A stretch of DNA of 13,756 nucleotides from Spirochaetaceae bacterium (GTDB lineage Bacteria; Spirochaetota; Spirochaetia; SZUA-6; Fen-1364). Positions 5,114 to 13,756 of this stretch are shown one piece after another. The stretch is from the NCBI GenBank assembly GCA_003141795.1, contig PLNO01000320.1:1-13756 (forward strand), read 5' to 3'. Made by a program: the position numbers and the translations under genes. Position 1 is the stretch's first letter; each line of letters begins with the position of its first letter. The notes below the pieces were generated by a model. That model did no database searches, was not told the DNA's origin, and worked only from the letters and a program-made list of their open reading frames with translations.

Positions 5114-8100
5114 TCATGGCCGGCCCACCGGTAACGGAAGCGTCGCGTAGATGTTGTCACGGTCGACCACGGGCAACTGCTCCCTCAGATAGCCCGTGCG
5201 TGTTTCGGAGAGGACCTCACGGGACACGTAGGAGCGCAGCTCCTGCGAATCGACGATTCCGTCACCGTTCGTGTCGGCCTTCCCCGCCAGCGCTTCGAGG
5301 ATGAACCTCGTGAACAGCCCATTGCGGTAGTCGTCGCTCTCCCAGCTCACCTGGTCTCCCGTGCAGGAGGAGAACACGATCGCGCCGGACCGCCTGTAGA
5401 GATCGTTGTAGACGTAGCGGTCCCGCTCGAACCGCCAGGGCTGATAGCCGCCGGTTCCCGAGGAAGAGGCGGATGCGGTTCCCGTGTCGCTCACCGCGGC
5501 AACGACCCGTATGCCTTTGCCTCCGGCAGTAAACACCGGCCGGGACGGATCACGCTCCCCCGAGGCACACGTATCCATGAGAAACAGCTTGTTGCGGGCA
5601 GCGGTGCCCTGCAGCAGCTCGTCGAACAGCGCGAACGGGGCTGCGGTCTCCGCCAGACGATCGATCCTTGCTTCGTTGGTCAGGTAGTAGTACGTGGAGT
5701 GCGCATCGTAGAGCCCGTGACCGGAAACGAACATGATGACCGTATCGTCCGGCCGCGCCTGCCCCAGGATGTCGCGGGCCGCCCTGATGCCGTCCACCGT
5801 GGCCTTGTCATCTGCGAACACGGAGCTGATCACACGGCCGTAGCTGCCCTGCGGAATACGGGCGAAGAAGGCCCCGAGGTCCTGAGCATCCTTGGCCGCA
5901 TACTTGAGATCTATCGACGCCCCATTGTAGGTGTAGCGGTAATGCGAGACTCCGAATCCCACGAAGTACAGGTCGGGGAGGGAACGCCCCGACCACGGGA
6001 TGAAACGTGAGGGCCTGTAGCTTTCCGCTCCGCCCGCGTCCATGCAGCTGATCTCCACCTTGTTCATGCCGCCTGTGAGCTCGACGTCCTCGGTGACGCG
6101 CACTTCGCTTCCCGCCGTCTTCTTTCCCGGTGCACTGAAGAGCGGCACATCGTTCACGTAGATGTTGTACCAGGCGATCTCCTCCCCGCGTGGGGAGCGA
6201 AACAGGAGATCGAGGGCTACGTGCTTGTCAGATTGCCGGGAGGAGAGGAACCGGGCCTCCGGCGCCCCATCGTCCGATGTCAGAGCGCTCTCCTTCAGAC
6301 CGAGCCTGTCGAGGCGCTTCTGGTACAGCGTGCGGTAATAGTCGATCCGAGGCTTTGCCGTGCACCCCAGACGCTGGAGAATGATGTCCGGCCTGTTGTT
6401 GCGGACGGCGAATTGATCGATGTTCCAGTCCTCCATGCCCCGGGCCATGGCGACCATCTCCCCGGCTTTGGGGGATGAATCCCAGTAGCCGTCATCGGTG
6501 AAGATGAGCCAGTCCTTCCCGTTGGGGAGCGTCAGGAATGCCACCCATCTGCCCGTGGAGAGGTCCCACAGCCGCACCACACGGTCCAGGGAGAACGAGG
6601 CGGCCCTGCGGCCGTCAGGGGAAAAGGAAACGGAGAGGACGCGGCTCACCGTACCGGACAGCGTGCGCAGAGCCCTGCCGGTGGCGACATCCCAAAGAAT
6701 GATCGTACGATCATCCGATCCCGAGAGGAGCGAGCGAGCGTCAGGGGAGAACTGCAGGGCCGCCACCCGTGCGGCGTGACCGGCAAGGGTTTTGAGCTTC
6801 TTTCCCGTTCGCAGGTCCCACAGGTCGATCGAGGCATCCGAGCTCGAGGTTGCCGCAACGCGACCGTTGGGGGAGACAGCCGCGCATTCCACCCGGTAGT
6901 CCGGTCGCGCGAAAGACAGCACGCTCCTCCTCGCGGCGATGTCCCACACGTGAAATGAACCGGCATTGGAAATGGACAGGAGGACCCGCCCGTCGGGAGA
7001 TGCTGCCATGACGAGCACCTCTTCACCGGGAGCGGCATTGAAGGAGGGGATCTCCTCACCCGTCCGAGCAGACCACCGTTTGACCGTTCCATCGTAGAAA
7101 CCGGCGATCGCGACGGTGGACGTCATGCCGGCCATCACGATCGGGCTCTTCGTTCCGGCATCGAGCTCGCGAACGAGCTTCGCCTGCGGAAGGTCCCAGA
7201 GCTGGAGCCGGGATCCGTCAGCGGAGGAGATCGGGTTCGTCCCCGTGAGGAGGCGAGTGCGGTCGGGTGAGAGCGCGAGGTTGTCGATGATCCCCGAAGG
7301 GTGCGGCCCGGAAAGTTCCCACCACTGGCGCTGTTCGGGCACGAAACGGGCCTCGCTGAGCTTCCACGATCTCATCTGCCTGTCGCCACCCGCCAGCAGG
7401 ATCTGATCCCCGTCGGGAGTGAAGAAATCCCGGCCCACTGGTTCGAGGTACGTTATGGCGCCCGACTGGTTCCAATCGGGGAAGGAACGCACGCTCTTCC
7501 ACGAGACGCCGTCCACCAGGGTGAGCTTCGAAGACGTGTCGGAGAAGAGGAAGTTTCCGTCCCCTGCGGGGACGATGGCGCTGATCCAGGTGTCGCCCTG
7601 GAAGCTCCCGAGCTCCGCGCCGCTGTCCGCGTCCAATGCGACGATCCACCCGGCCTCCGAGCCGCACAGCACTTGACGGTCATCGTCTGAGAACGAGACG
7701 CACGTGATCGGTCCCTTGCCTCCGGTGAAACGCCGCATTTCCCTGCCGTCGTCCGCGATGTCCCACACCCTGACGGTCCCGTCGCTCGAGCCGCTCACTC
7801 CCCGCCTCCCGTCCTTCGCAAAAGCGACGGAGGTGACGGTGTCGGAGTGACCGGAGAGGATCCGCGGGTCCCCGCCGGAAGCGAAGTCCCACACGAGCAC
7901 CGATCCGTCGCGTGCTCCCAGCAGCGCGGATCGTCCTGACGGAGAAACCGCCACGGAGGTGAGGAGACCCCGCGCACCGTTCAGCCCGCCGTTCAGACGG
8001 CCTTCGACGGCACCTGACTCGGCTCGGATGAGGATGACGCTGGAGCCTGAAACGACGAGGGCGTGGAGGTCATCGGGAGTCACGGCAACGGCATCCGCCG

Positions 8101-8470
8101 ATGCGGGGACATCGAGGGCGAGCGACCAGTTCTGCTTTCCGCTGGCGAGGTCCCAGGAGGATACGACGCCCGCAAGGCCGGAGCAGGACAGCGCCGTTTT
8201 CCCGTCATGCGTCAGGGCCACGGCCTGGATCCCCGTCCTCGAGCTGCTGAAGAATGTCCTCATCTGCTTGCCCGAGCCGAGATCCCAGAGGATCATGGTG
8301 GCGTCAGCGGAGCCCGACAGTGCGAACCTGCCGTCGCTCGACACGGCACACGACGTGATGCTGTCGCTGTGCCCGTTCTGGACAACGAGCATCGGTGCAT
8401 CCAGGGCGGCGAGCGGCGCCGCTGAACAGAGGATCGCAATGAGCGTTGCGGCAACGCGGGGAGTCCGCAT
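5114..8470 (-). CDS. Secreted WD40-repeat caspase-like (peptidase C14) protein with EF-hand loop
   Basis: The product has 1118 residues from ATG 8470, chosen because [23 protein letters not shown] is a clean signal peptide and rhaEW ends 20 nt upstream. The open frame itself extends further into rhaEW. Residues about 30-650 contain many WD40-type repeats (for example [39 protein letters not shown]), likely one or two beta-propellers. A linker with DDGYWDSSP (659-667) and [10 protein letters not shown] (693-702) is typical of bacterial WD40-caspase proteins. The caspase p20-like fold spans about 830-1060. SGHG gives catalytic His918 and MDTCASG gives Cys968, so the dyad is intact. [12 protein letters not shown] (1066-1077) is a canonical EF-hand calcium loop. 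The protein is probably a calcium-responsive, exported cysteine endopeptidase (Arg/Lys-specific in related families). Target and role are unknown. It is the last gene of the rhamnose operon. Confidence 0.88.
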   Translation of the reverse strand: MRTPRVAATLIAILCSAAPLAALDAPMLVVQNGHSDSITSCAVSSDGRFALSGSADATMILWDLGSGKQMRTFFSSSRTGIQAVALTHDGKTALSCSGLAGVVSSWDLASGKQNWSLALDVPASADAVAVTPDDLHALVVSGSSVILIRAESGAVEGRLNGGLNGARGLLTSVAVSPSGRSALLGARDGSVLVWDFASGGDPRILSGHSDTVTSVAFAKDGRRGVSGSSDGTVRVWDIADDGREMRRFTGGKGPITCVSFSDDDRQVLCGSEAGWIVALDADSGAELGSFQGDTWISAIVPAGDGNFLFSDTSSKLTLVDGVSWKSVRSFPDWNQSGAITYLEPVGRDFFTPDGDQILLAGGDRQMRSWKLSEARFVPEQRQWWELSGPHPSGIIDNLALSPDRTRLLTGTNPISSADGSRLQLWDLPQAKLVRELDAGTKSPIVMAGMTSTVAIAGFYDGTVKRWSARTGEEIPSFNAAPGEEVLVMAASPDGRVLLSISNAGSFHVWDIAARRSVLSFARPDYRVECAAVSPNGRVAATSSSDASIDLWDLRTGKKLKTLAGHAARVAALQFSPDARSLLSGSDDRTIILWDVATGRALRTLSGTVSRVLSVSFSPDGRRAASFSLDRVVRLWDLSTGRWVAFLTLPNGKDWLIFTDDGYWDSSPKAGEMVAMARGMEDWNIDQFAVRNNRPDIILQRLGCTAKPRIDYYRTLYQKRLDRLGLKESALTSDDGAPEARFLSSRQSDKHVALDLLFRSPRGEEIAWYNIYVNDVPLFSAPGKKTAGSEVRVTEDVELTGGMNKVEISCMDAGGAESYRPSRFIPWSGRSLPDLYFVGFGVSHYRYTYNGASIDLKYAAKDAQDLGAFFARIPQGSYGRVISSVFADDKATVDGIRAARDILGQARPDDTVIMFVSGHGLYDAHSTYYYLTNEARIDRLAETAAPFALFDELLQGTAARNKLFLMDTCASGERDPSRPVFTAGGKGIRVVAAVSDTGTASASSSGTGGYQPWRFERDRYVYNDLYRRSGAIVFSSCTGDQVSWESDDYRNGLFTRFILEALAGKADTNGDGIVDSQELRSYVSREVLSETRTGYLREQLPVVDRDNIYATLPLPVGRP

Positions 8471-8490
8471 GGGAGGCCTGCCGGCCCCGC

Positions 8491-10470
8491 CTATCCCAGC
8501 ATGACCTGACCGCCGGTGACCGGCACGGCCTGACCGGTCTCGTAGTCCTGGTCCACGATGTACAGGATGGCCTTCATCACGTCCTCCACCCTGCACCCGC
8601 GGCCCATGGGGACACGCGACTCGTACGAGCGGCGCACGTCCTCCACCGTTTTCGCTCCGGAGACCTTTCCCGCGCGGAGGTACTGCACGAACAGCCCCTT
8701 CTCAGGGTCCGACCATAGAGGACCCTCGAAGAAGTTCCCAGGACAGACCGCGTTCACCTTGATCCCGTGCTCGACCAGCTCGAGTGCGAAAGACTGGGTG
8801 AGACCGATCCCGCCGAACTTCCCCCCCGCATAGGCGAAGTTCTTGTTGCTCCCCTGGAGGCCGGACTTGGAGTTGATCTCCACGATGTCCCCGGTCCACT
8901 GGGGCCGGCAGCGTCGCTGGAGCTTCATCACGGGTGAGAGGTACTTCACGCAGAGGAAATAGCCCGTGTAGTTCACCTTTGTCACGAACTCGAATCCTTC
9001 GGGGGTCATCTCCTCCAGGCTCCCCGCCTTGAGGACTCCGGCATTGCTCACCAGGAGGTCGAGACCTCCGAAGGCTTTCACGCATTCCCTGCCCAGCCCC
9101 TGCAGGGACGCGGGGCTCGTCACGTCAGCGGTTACGAACAGGGTCCTGTTCGTGGCACCCGAGGCGACGGCGGACGCGTTCAGCTCCGCCTCAAGGCTGT
9201 GGCCCGCGGATTCGTTGAGGTCCGCGATGACGACGTTCGCCCCTTCTCGGAACAGGCCTTCGGCGATGCCCTTGCCGAAGCCCTGCGCGGCACCGGTGAC
9301 GATGGCGATCTTCCTCTCCATCCTTCGATGACCGGCGGCCCCTTTTGCCACGCTGCGCCTGTAGTTCTCCACCTCCCAGGTATCGATGAACTGGATGTGC
9401 GAAGCTGCGAGGAAGTGCGGTCCACCGAAGGATCCGGAGAGGAAGCTCACCTTCATCAGGTCGTCGAAGACGTCGAGGCACGTGTCCGCGGAGCGCTTGT
9501 TGTCCTCCACGGCAACGACGCCCAGCCCGCCGATGAGGATGATCTTCGGCGCGTACCCCCAGGTCTTTCGATACACCTCCACGGCCGCAGGGAAGCCGTT
9601 CAGGAATGCGTCCGGGTCCTCCCCGAGGTCCAGGATGAGGGGCGCCGACTTGCAGTACACGATGTTGTCCGGCATGAAGGGAAACGACACCGCCGCGCGG
9701 TTCTCCGGCAGCAGGAAATGCTCGGCAAGCGCATTGTTTCGCGCAGCGGCGACAGAAAGCCCTTCTGGACCGGAGAGGAGCACGCGGATGCCGGGAAGCA
9801 CGCGGGCAATCGCGTCGGGAACAGCCTTTTCCTCCCGCGGCAGGGACACCGTGAATCGCGCGGTGATCTTCCGGACGATCCCGTCGGTGAGCGTGTTGAT
9901 CTCCTTCACCGTGTCGGCGGCAACCACAAGACCGTGGTTCTGCATGAAGACGATGTGGGGGTCCCCGCGAAAGCGGCTGCGGTATGCCGCGAGCTTTTCC
10001 TCCATGAGCTTGGCCAGACGGTAGCCGGGATCCGAATACGGGACCCAGAGCGCTTCGTCTCCGAAGAGCTCCTTTGCCGTTGCCTCGCCGCGCACGGAGC
10101 AGGTGAGAGCGTTGATGACGGTCGGATGCGTGTGCACGACGAGGCGGAAGCCGATCATCTCGTGGAGGGATGTTTCCACGGACGGTCGTCCCCCTTTGTC
10201 GGGCTCCGTTCGGCAGGCCATGAGATCAACCTTGATCTCTGACTCGCGCTTGAAGGGGTCCGTGCTGTAGCTCTTCGCCATGATCCCCCGCAGCGCCGCG
10301 CGGGAGAGCTCGACGAAACCTGAAGCGGCGATGTCCCGCAGCCCGATTCCGCTCGCCTTGATGACGAGGCGCTCCGCATCCTTGATGGACGTGTTGCCGC
10401 CGCCTGCGATCACGAAATCGTTTCCCCGCCCGTAGAATCTCGATACTTCGATGAGATCAGCCAGCTCCAT
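8491..10470 (-). CDS. rhaEW: Bifunctional L-rhamnulose-1-phosphate aldolase / L-lactaldehyde dehydrogenase
   Basis: The 659-residue fusion starts MELADLIEVSRFYGRGNDFV. The ATG at 10470 is 2 nt after the rhaA stop, with AAGAGG inside the end of rhaA as ribosome-binding site. Residues 1-380 form a class II aldolase domain, with GGGNTSIKD (23-31) for phosphate binding and metal ligands likely at H113 and H115 (HTHP) and H179 (NHG). Residues 385-659 form an SDR domain: TGAAQGFGKG at 392-401, NAG at 476-478, S534, and Y547/K551 of YxxxK. This architecture is the YuxG/RhaEW type. The aldolase splits L-rhamnulose-1-P into dihydroxyacetone phosphate and L-lactaldehyde, and the SDR oxidises lactaldehyde with NAD+. 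Length is close to the family's usual 680-700. The rhaA neighbour supports the pathway. All expected catalytic residues are visible. Confidence 0.92.
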   Translation of the reverse strand: MELADLIEVSRFYGRGNDFVIAGGGNTSIKDAERLVIKASGIGLRDIAASGFVELSRAALRGIMAKSYSTDPFKRESEIKVDLMACRTEPDKGGRPSVETSLHEMIGFRLVVHTHPTVINALTCSVRGEATAKELFGDEALWVPYSDPGYRLAKLMEEKLAAYRSRFRGDPHIVFMQNHGLVVAADTVKEINTLTDGIVRKITARFTVSLPREEKAVPDAIARVLPGIRVLLSGPEGLSVAAARNNALAEHFLLPENRAAVSFPFMPDNIVYCKSAPLILDLGEDPDAFLNGFPAAVEVYRKTWGYAPKIILIGGLGVVAVEDNKRSADTCLDVFDDLMKVSFLSGSFGGPHFLAASHIQFIDTWEVENYRRSVAKGAAGHRRMERKIAIVTGAAQGFGKGIAEGLFREGANVVIADLNESAGHSLEAELNASAVASGATNRTLFVTADVTSPASLQGLGRECVKAFGGLDLLVSNAGVLKAGSLEEMTPEGFEFVTKVNYTGYFLCVKYLSPVMKLQRRCRPQWTGDIVEINSKSGLQGSNKNFAYAGGKFGGIGLTQSFALELVEHGIKVNAVCPGNFFEGPLWSDPEKGLFVQYLRAGKVSGAKTVEDVRRSYESRVPMGRGCRVEDVMKAILYIVDQDYETGQAVPVTGGQVMLG

Positions 10471-10472
10471 TC

Positions 10473-11747
10473 CTATCGCCTCTTCAAGAGAACAGTTTTC
10501 TCGTACTCGGTGACCTTTTCCAGCCATGCGGCTCCGACGGGAACTTTCTGACGCGCACAAAACGCGTCCCAGACCGCGCCGTAGGGGAGGTCACGGATCT
10601 CTTCCAGCAGGGAAAGTCGGGCGGTGAAGTTGCCCGCGGCCTCTTCCCGTCGCAGCATCTCCGTCGGTTCCAGCAGGGCAAGGAGGATCGCCTTCAGGGT
10701 CGCACGCGCGCCGATCACCCACGCGGCCACCCTGTTGATGCTCGCATCGAAATAGTCGGTAGCGACAAACACCTTGTCCCATGCGCCCGCCCGGGCCACC
10801 TCTGCGGCCACGGCCTTCACGTCGTCGTTCAGCGTCACCACATGGTCGCTGTCCCAGCGGACCCCCCTGCTCACGTGCAGGAGAAGACCGCGGCCGAACA
10901 GGAGGATCGTGGAGATCTTGTCGGCGACGGATTCGGTGGGATGGTAGTGCCCCATATCGAGGCAGAGCAGCAGGTCCTTCTGCAGCGCATAGGAGAGGTA
11001 GAACTCGTGAGAGCCCACGACGCAGGATTCCGAGCCGATGCCGAAGAGCTTCCCCTCCAGCGCGTCGCGGATGAAACGCGGGTCCCTGCGCTTCTCGAAG
11101 ATCGTGTCCAGGGAATCCTTGAGGAGCTGGCGCGGCGTGGTGCGGTCCACGGGCGTGTCCTTGAAGCCGTCCTGGATCCAGAGGTCAACGACGCAGGGGC
11201 TGCCCAGCTCCTTCCCCATCGCCTCCCCGATCTCACGACAGCGCAGCGAATGGTTCACCCAGAACTCCCGCACCTTCCTGTCCCGGGAGGAGAGGGTGAA
11301 TCCCGATTCCGCCATGGGGTGGCTGAAATACGTCTCGTTGAAGTCGAGCCCGATTCCGAGCTTCTTCGCCCATGCCATCCAGCCGGCAAAGTGCTCGGGG
11401 GCAAGGGCGTCACGGGAGACAGCGCGTCCGCCCGTCTCGGCGTAGGTGGCATGGAGATTTGCCCTGTGGAGGCCGGGGATGAGGGAAAAGGCGAGCTCGT
11501 AATCGGCGCGCAGCTCATCCGCGTTGCGGGCCTTACCGGGATAGCTGCCGGTGGCCTGGATACCGCCTCCTGTGAGGCCCGCGGAGTTTTCGAACCCTCC
11601 AACGTCGTCTGCCTGCCAGCAGTGCAGGGACAGGGGGATTTTCGCGAGCATTGAGAGGGCTTTTTCGACGTCGACACCCCACAGAGCGTAGGCCGCGCGC
11701 GCGTTCTCGAAGTTTCGCTCGACCTGGTCAGGGGAAAGATGCTGCAT
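10473..11747 (-). CDS. rhaA: L-rhamnose isomerase
   Basis: The protein has 424 residues, close to the 419 of E. coli RhaA. It starts MQHLSPDQVERNFENARAAY, with GGAGG (11761-11757) 9 nt before the ATG. RhaA hallmarks are WQADDVGGFE (44-53), SCVVGSHEFYLSYA (241-254), CLDMGHYHPTE (262-272), LLLHVSRGVRWDSDHV (288-303) and FDASINRVAAWVIG (333-346). The metal ligands known for the family (E. coli E234, D267, H294, D334) match E231, D264, H291 and D331 here with a constant offset of three. The enzyme interconverts L-rhamnose and L-rhamnulose in the cytoplasm with a divalent cation. It lies 40 nt after the hexokinase-family gene and 2 nt before rhaEW, so it is the middle of a catabolic operon. The gene is intact. 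Confidence 0.96.
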   Translation of the reverse strand: MQHLSPDQVERNFENARAAYALWGVDVEKALSMLAKIPLSLHCWQADDVGGFENSAGLTGGGIQATGSYPGKARNADELRADYELAFSLIPGLHRANLHATYAETGGRAVSRDALAPEHFAGWMAWAKKLGIGLDFNETYFSHPMAESGFTLSSRDRKVREFWVNHSLRCREIGEAMGKELGSPCVVDLWIQDGFKDTPVDRTTPRQLLKDSLDTIFEKRRDPRFIRDALEGKLFGIGSESCVVGSHEFYLSYALQKDLLLCLDMGHYHPTESVADKISTILLFGRGLLLHVSRGVRWDSDHVVTLNDDVKAVAAEVARAGAWDKVFVATDYFDASINRVAAWVIGARATLKAILLALLEPTEMLRREEAAGNFTARLSLLEEIRDLPYGAVWDAFCARQKVPVGAAWLEKVTEYEKTVLLKRR

Positions 11748-11787
11748 TCTCGGGGACCTCCGGCGTTCCTACGGTATGCGCCGGGCC

Positions 11788-13101
11788 TCAGTTGGTCAAT
11801 GCCGCGATGGCAGACCCCAGGAGCGGCGCGTCCTCGACGGCAGTGATCTCCCATGCGCGTTCCTGCCCTGCCCGCAGCAGCCGACGCATGTGGTGCTCCA
11901 CCCGGGAGCGGAACGTGCGCAGCTGCCAGAACGTCGTTCCGTCGACCGTGATGCACACCGGGAACCGGGGGTCCCGCCCGCTGTCGGTCTTCAGGAGGAT
12001 CGCCCCGAGATCCACAGCGACGAGAAGCGCTGCCCGCTCGACGATGGTGTCGCAGATGACGTATATGCTGCGCGCATCCTCCGAGGGGAGCCTGCCGCAC
12101 ACGACGCCGAGGGGATTGCTGGGGGTGTCGGGATAATTGAGGAAGTCATTGAGCTCCCGGGTCGAAAGGGACGGCACCCGGTCGAGCTCCTTGGACGCCT
12201 GAGGGGAGAGCAGGCCCACCTTTGCCGCGCTGCGCACCGCGAAGAAGCACAGCGCGCCCAGATATGCGCCGGAAATGGCTTTTTCGTTCCGATACTTGCC
12301 GGGGTTGGCCATGGTGGCATCGAACTCGTCGTCGACCCGGCCGCGCGGCCACCCGGCGAAGGAACCGGATTCCGTGTTCACGATCTGCGAGCCGTCGGGG
12401 TCCAGGCCCGCCGTCTTCGTGATGAGGGCGTTGCGCTCCACGTAGGCGGCGTTGAGACCCGTGCCGCAGACCAGACCGATGAAGTCGTCGAAATGCCGGC
12501 CCGGCAGGGCGTTACGCCCGGCGAGCAGCGTAGCCACCGTGTCGTTGATCACCACTATCCGCGAAGGCTCCCTGCCGCCGACCGCCGCGAGCGCCCGCCC
12601 CAGGCTGCGGCCCACGAGCTGCCCTTCCACCCCGCGCGCCTTGATCTCCTTCGTGAACTGGATGAGCTTCCCGTCCTTCTCGGGGGTGATCTCCGCGGGA
12701 AACGAGAAGCAGAAACCGATCCTGTCGACACCGCGCGCCACGGGAAGAACGAACTCTGCCATGGCCCGGAAGAACTCGTCGCGCTCCAAGGCTTCGTCGA
12801 TGCCGGGGATCCTGTGCCGCACGAGATCCTCGATCAGGGGCTTTCCCTGCGCGTCGAAGCTCACCCGGGCGACCCTGAGGTTCGTGCCCCCGACGTCCAG
12901 CGCCACGACCTTTTCTCCCCGGGACACGGAGCGGGCGGTCTCGATGTAGGTGGGGATCATCGGCAGGGAGGAGGGGCGGCCTTCCAGCCCGCGCGTCATC
13001 TCTTCCCCGTAGGCGCGGCAGCAGTCACCGATGTCCATGGCCTCGGCAAGCATGCGGTTGCGACGGAGAAAATCAGTCAACGGCTTTCGGGGATCCTTCA
13101 T
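11788..13101 (-). CDS. Hexokinase-family sugar kinase (candidate L-rhamnulose kinase)
   Basis: The 437-residue protein belongs to the eukaryotic-type hexokinase family (hexokinase_1 and hexokinase_2 domains), one half of the mammalian enzyme's length. Motifs in order: ATP phosphate-1 LDVGGTNLRVARV (68-80), sugar-binding FSFPAE (132-137), catalytic Asp187 in NDTVATLLAG (186-195), adenosine/phosphate-2 GTGLNAAYVE (213-222), NTESGSF (242-248), EKAISGAYLG (273-282) and VDGTTFW (386-392). It should transfer phosphate from ATP to a hexose. ATG 13101 has GGAGG 6 nt upstream. The TTG at 13116 would put this site inside the coding region and is less likely. The ATG overlaps the stop of the aminotransferase by four bases (ATGA). 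Directly downstream is rhaA, and no FGGY rhamnulokinase is in the window. The operon therefore suggests L-rhamnulose as substrate, but glucose or a general hexokinase role remains possible. Confidence 0.88.
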   Translation of the reverse strand: MKDPRKPLTDFLRRNRMLAEAMDIGDCCRAYGEEMTRGLEGRPSSLPMIPTYIETARSVSRGEKVVALDVGGTNLRVARVSFDAQGKPLIEDLVRHRIPGIDEALERDEFFRAMAEFVLPVARGVDRIGFCFSFPAEITPEKDGKLIQFTKEIKARGVEGQLVGRSLGRALAAVGGREPSRIVVINDTVATLLAGRNALPGRHFDDFIGLVCGTGLNAAYVERNALITKTAGLDPDGSQIVNTESGSFAGWPRGRVDDEFDATMANPGKYRNEKAISGAYLGALCFFAVRSAAKVGLLSPQASKELDRVPSLSTRELNDFLNYPDTPSNPLGVVCGRLPSEDARSIYVICDTIVERAALLVAVDLGAILLKTDSGRDPRFPVCITVDGTTFWQLRTFRSRVEHHMRRLLRAGQERAWEITAVEDAPLLGSAIAALTN

Positions 13102-13756
13102 ACTGTGCCTCCACAACGGCGCGCGTAGCGGACGGCCTCCGCCATGTAGCCGACCGCATCCGACAGCCGCCCTGCCTCCTCGTACCCGTAGGAGAAGCGG
13201 AGCTGACGCATGCCCTGCTCCACCATGCGGCCCTTGGGGTGCACGCAGAACTGTCCGGGGATGTAGGCCACGCGCGGCAGACGGCTCTTCGGCGGTCCAT
13301 CCAGGGCATCCTCACCGGTCGTGCGGGCGAGATAACGGAAGAACGCGGAGGACTCGTCGGTGCGAACGCCGTCGAGAGTGAGGTAATAGTAGAAGCTGGC
13401 CTGCCCGCCGCGACATTCGAGCATGGCATCCCCCAGGCGGGAGTCGAGCCAGCCCCGCACCTTCAGAGCCTTGTCGCGGTAGCCGCGGGTCACGTCGTCG
13501 AGCTGCCGGTCGAGCGCGTTGTCCAGGAGCCAGCTGGCGATCTCCTGGTTGATGAGCGGGCCGCTGAAGCCGGCGTCGCTCGTGCGCTGGATCATCGCGC
13601 GCACGAGCGGGCTGTCCCTGGCGATGAGGTAGCCGATCCGCAGGGACGGGGCGATGATCTTGGAAAGCGTGCCGATCTCGAGCACCACGCCGTCCTCGTC
13701 ATCGAGGAGGCCCGAGCGGGGCTTCTCCACACTGGGGTCGTGGATGAGGTCCTCGT
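13098..13756 (-). CDS. PLP-dependent aminotransferase, class I/II fold (partial, N-terminus outside window)
   Basis: The frame enters from the right edge and gives 218 residues to TGA 13100-13098. IGTLSKIIAPSLRIGYLIA contains the Schiff-base lysine (K32 of the visible part, counted from the first complete codon at 13754), in the SxK..xPxLRxGY form of fold-type I aminotransferases. QLRFSYGYEE near the C-terminus has the arginine that usually binds the substrate carboxylate. The branch resembles 2-aminoadipate/aromatic aminotransferases and the C-terminal domain of MocR-type GntR regulators. Whether a winged HTH precedes it cannot be seen. The stop overlaps the kinase start by four bases, so both are probably translated in a coupled way. 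Its role in a rhamnose operon is unclear. If it proves to be MocR-like it could be the local regulator; otherwise it is an unrelated amino-acid enzyme co-transcribed by position. Confidence 0.82.
   Translation of the reverse strand, partial: EDLIHDPSVEKPRSGLLDDEDGVVLEIGTLSKIIAPSLRIGYLIARDSPLVRAMIQRTSDAGFSGPLINQEIASWLLDNALDRQLDDVTRGYRDKALKVRGWLDSRLGDAMLECRGGQASFYYYLTLDGVRTDESSAFFRYLARTTGEDALDGPPKSRLPRVAYIPGQFCVHPKGRMVEQGMRQLRFSYGYEEAGRLSDAVGYMAEAVRYARRCGGTV
13108..13112 (-). promoter_or_regulatory. Shine-Dalgarno site that decides the hexokinase-family gene start
   Basis: GGAGG lies 6 nt before ATG 13101 and inside the last codons of the aminotransferase gene. It supports the ATG over the upstream in-frame TTG at 13116, which has no such site and would place GGAGG within the coding sequence. 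The arrangement, with overlapping ATGA, is typical of translational coupling. Confidence 0.75.

Noticed and set aside
8471..8596. Upstream extension of the WD40-caspase reading frame into rhaEW
   Set aside because: ATG 8470 is followed by a clear signal peptide, and the extension lies entirely within the end of rhaEW.
9199..10242. 347-codon plus-strand open frame opposite rhaEW
   Set aside because: The translation shows no domain signature, and the minus-strand frame has complete aldolase and SDR motifs.
10471..10560. Upstream extension of the rhaEW frame into the end of rhaA
   Set aside because: The added residues overlap the C-terminus of rhaA and have no family similarity. ATG 10470 with AAGAGG fits the aldolase N-terminus.
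11776..13128. 450-codon plus-strand open frame opposite the hexokinase-family gene
   Set aside because: This is a full-length antisense shadow caused by high GC in third positions. The minus strand carries all hexokinase motifs and a ribosome-binding site.
1..13756. tRNA or rRNA genes, CRISPR array, phage attachment site
   Set aside because: I saw no regularly spaced repeats, no cloverleaf-like sequence with a TTCGANTC-type T-loop and no rRNA signatures on either strand.

Overview
The window is GC-rich bacterial chromosomal DNA. A eukaryotic-type (actin-fold) hexokinase, a secreted WD40-caspase protein and a short zinc-ribbon L28 together suggest a spirochaete-like lineage. That placement is an inference from gene content only and should be held loosely. 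Almost everything right of about 3.6 kb lies on the minus strand. The left part holds a divergent regulator/oxidoreductase module.

Left module (1-3592). A minus-strand AraC-family regulator with an RclR-like cupin sensor runs off the left edge. Divergent from it, on the plus strand, are a truncated isochorismatase-family hydrolase that keeps only its N-terminus, a fumarate-reductase/KstD-type FAD-dependent oxidoreductase and an aldo/keto reductase. They are tightly spaced and look like one redox operon controlled by the divergent regulator.

Genetic graveyard (3593-4710). This stretch has no intact gene. From left to right it holds a 22-residue C-terminal gene stub, an AT-rich tract, the C-terminal end of an ISL3-like transposase and the 5' two-thirds of a group IIC intron. 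The intron keeps its RNA domain I and the N-terminus of its reverse transcriptase. The transposase and reverse transcriptase fragments share one breakpoint near 4060. The intron's 5' end (4710) sits immediately after the U-tract of the rpmB terminator, the usual target type of group IIC introns.

rpmB (4771-4962) encodes ribosomal protein L28, with its own promoter-like element and a strong intrinsic terminator.

Rhamnose operon (5114-13756, minus strand). In transcription order it holds a PLP-dependent aminotransferase (partial, right edge), a hexokinase-family sugar kinase, L-rhamnose isomerase (rhaA), a bifunctional rhamnulose-1-phosphate aldolase/lactaldehyde dehydrogenase (rhaEW) and a secreted WD40-caspase protein with an EF-hand loop. 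Gaps run from a 4-nt overlap to 40 nt, so these are probably co-transcribed. Isomerase, kinase and aldolase/dehydrogenase would make a full L-rhamnose catabolic route if the hexokinase-family protein takes the place of the usual FGGY rhamnulokinase. That substitution, and the caspase-like protein at the end of a sugar operon, are the two most interesting points in the window.
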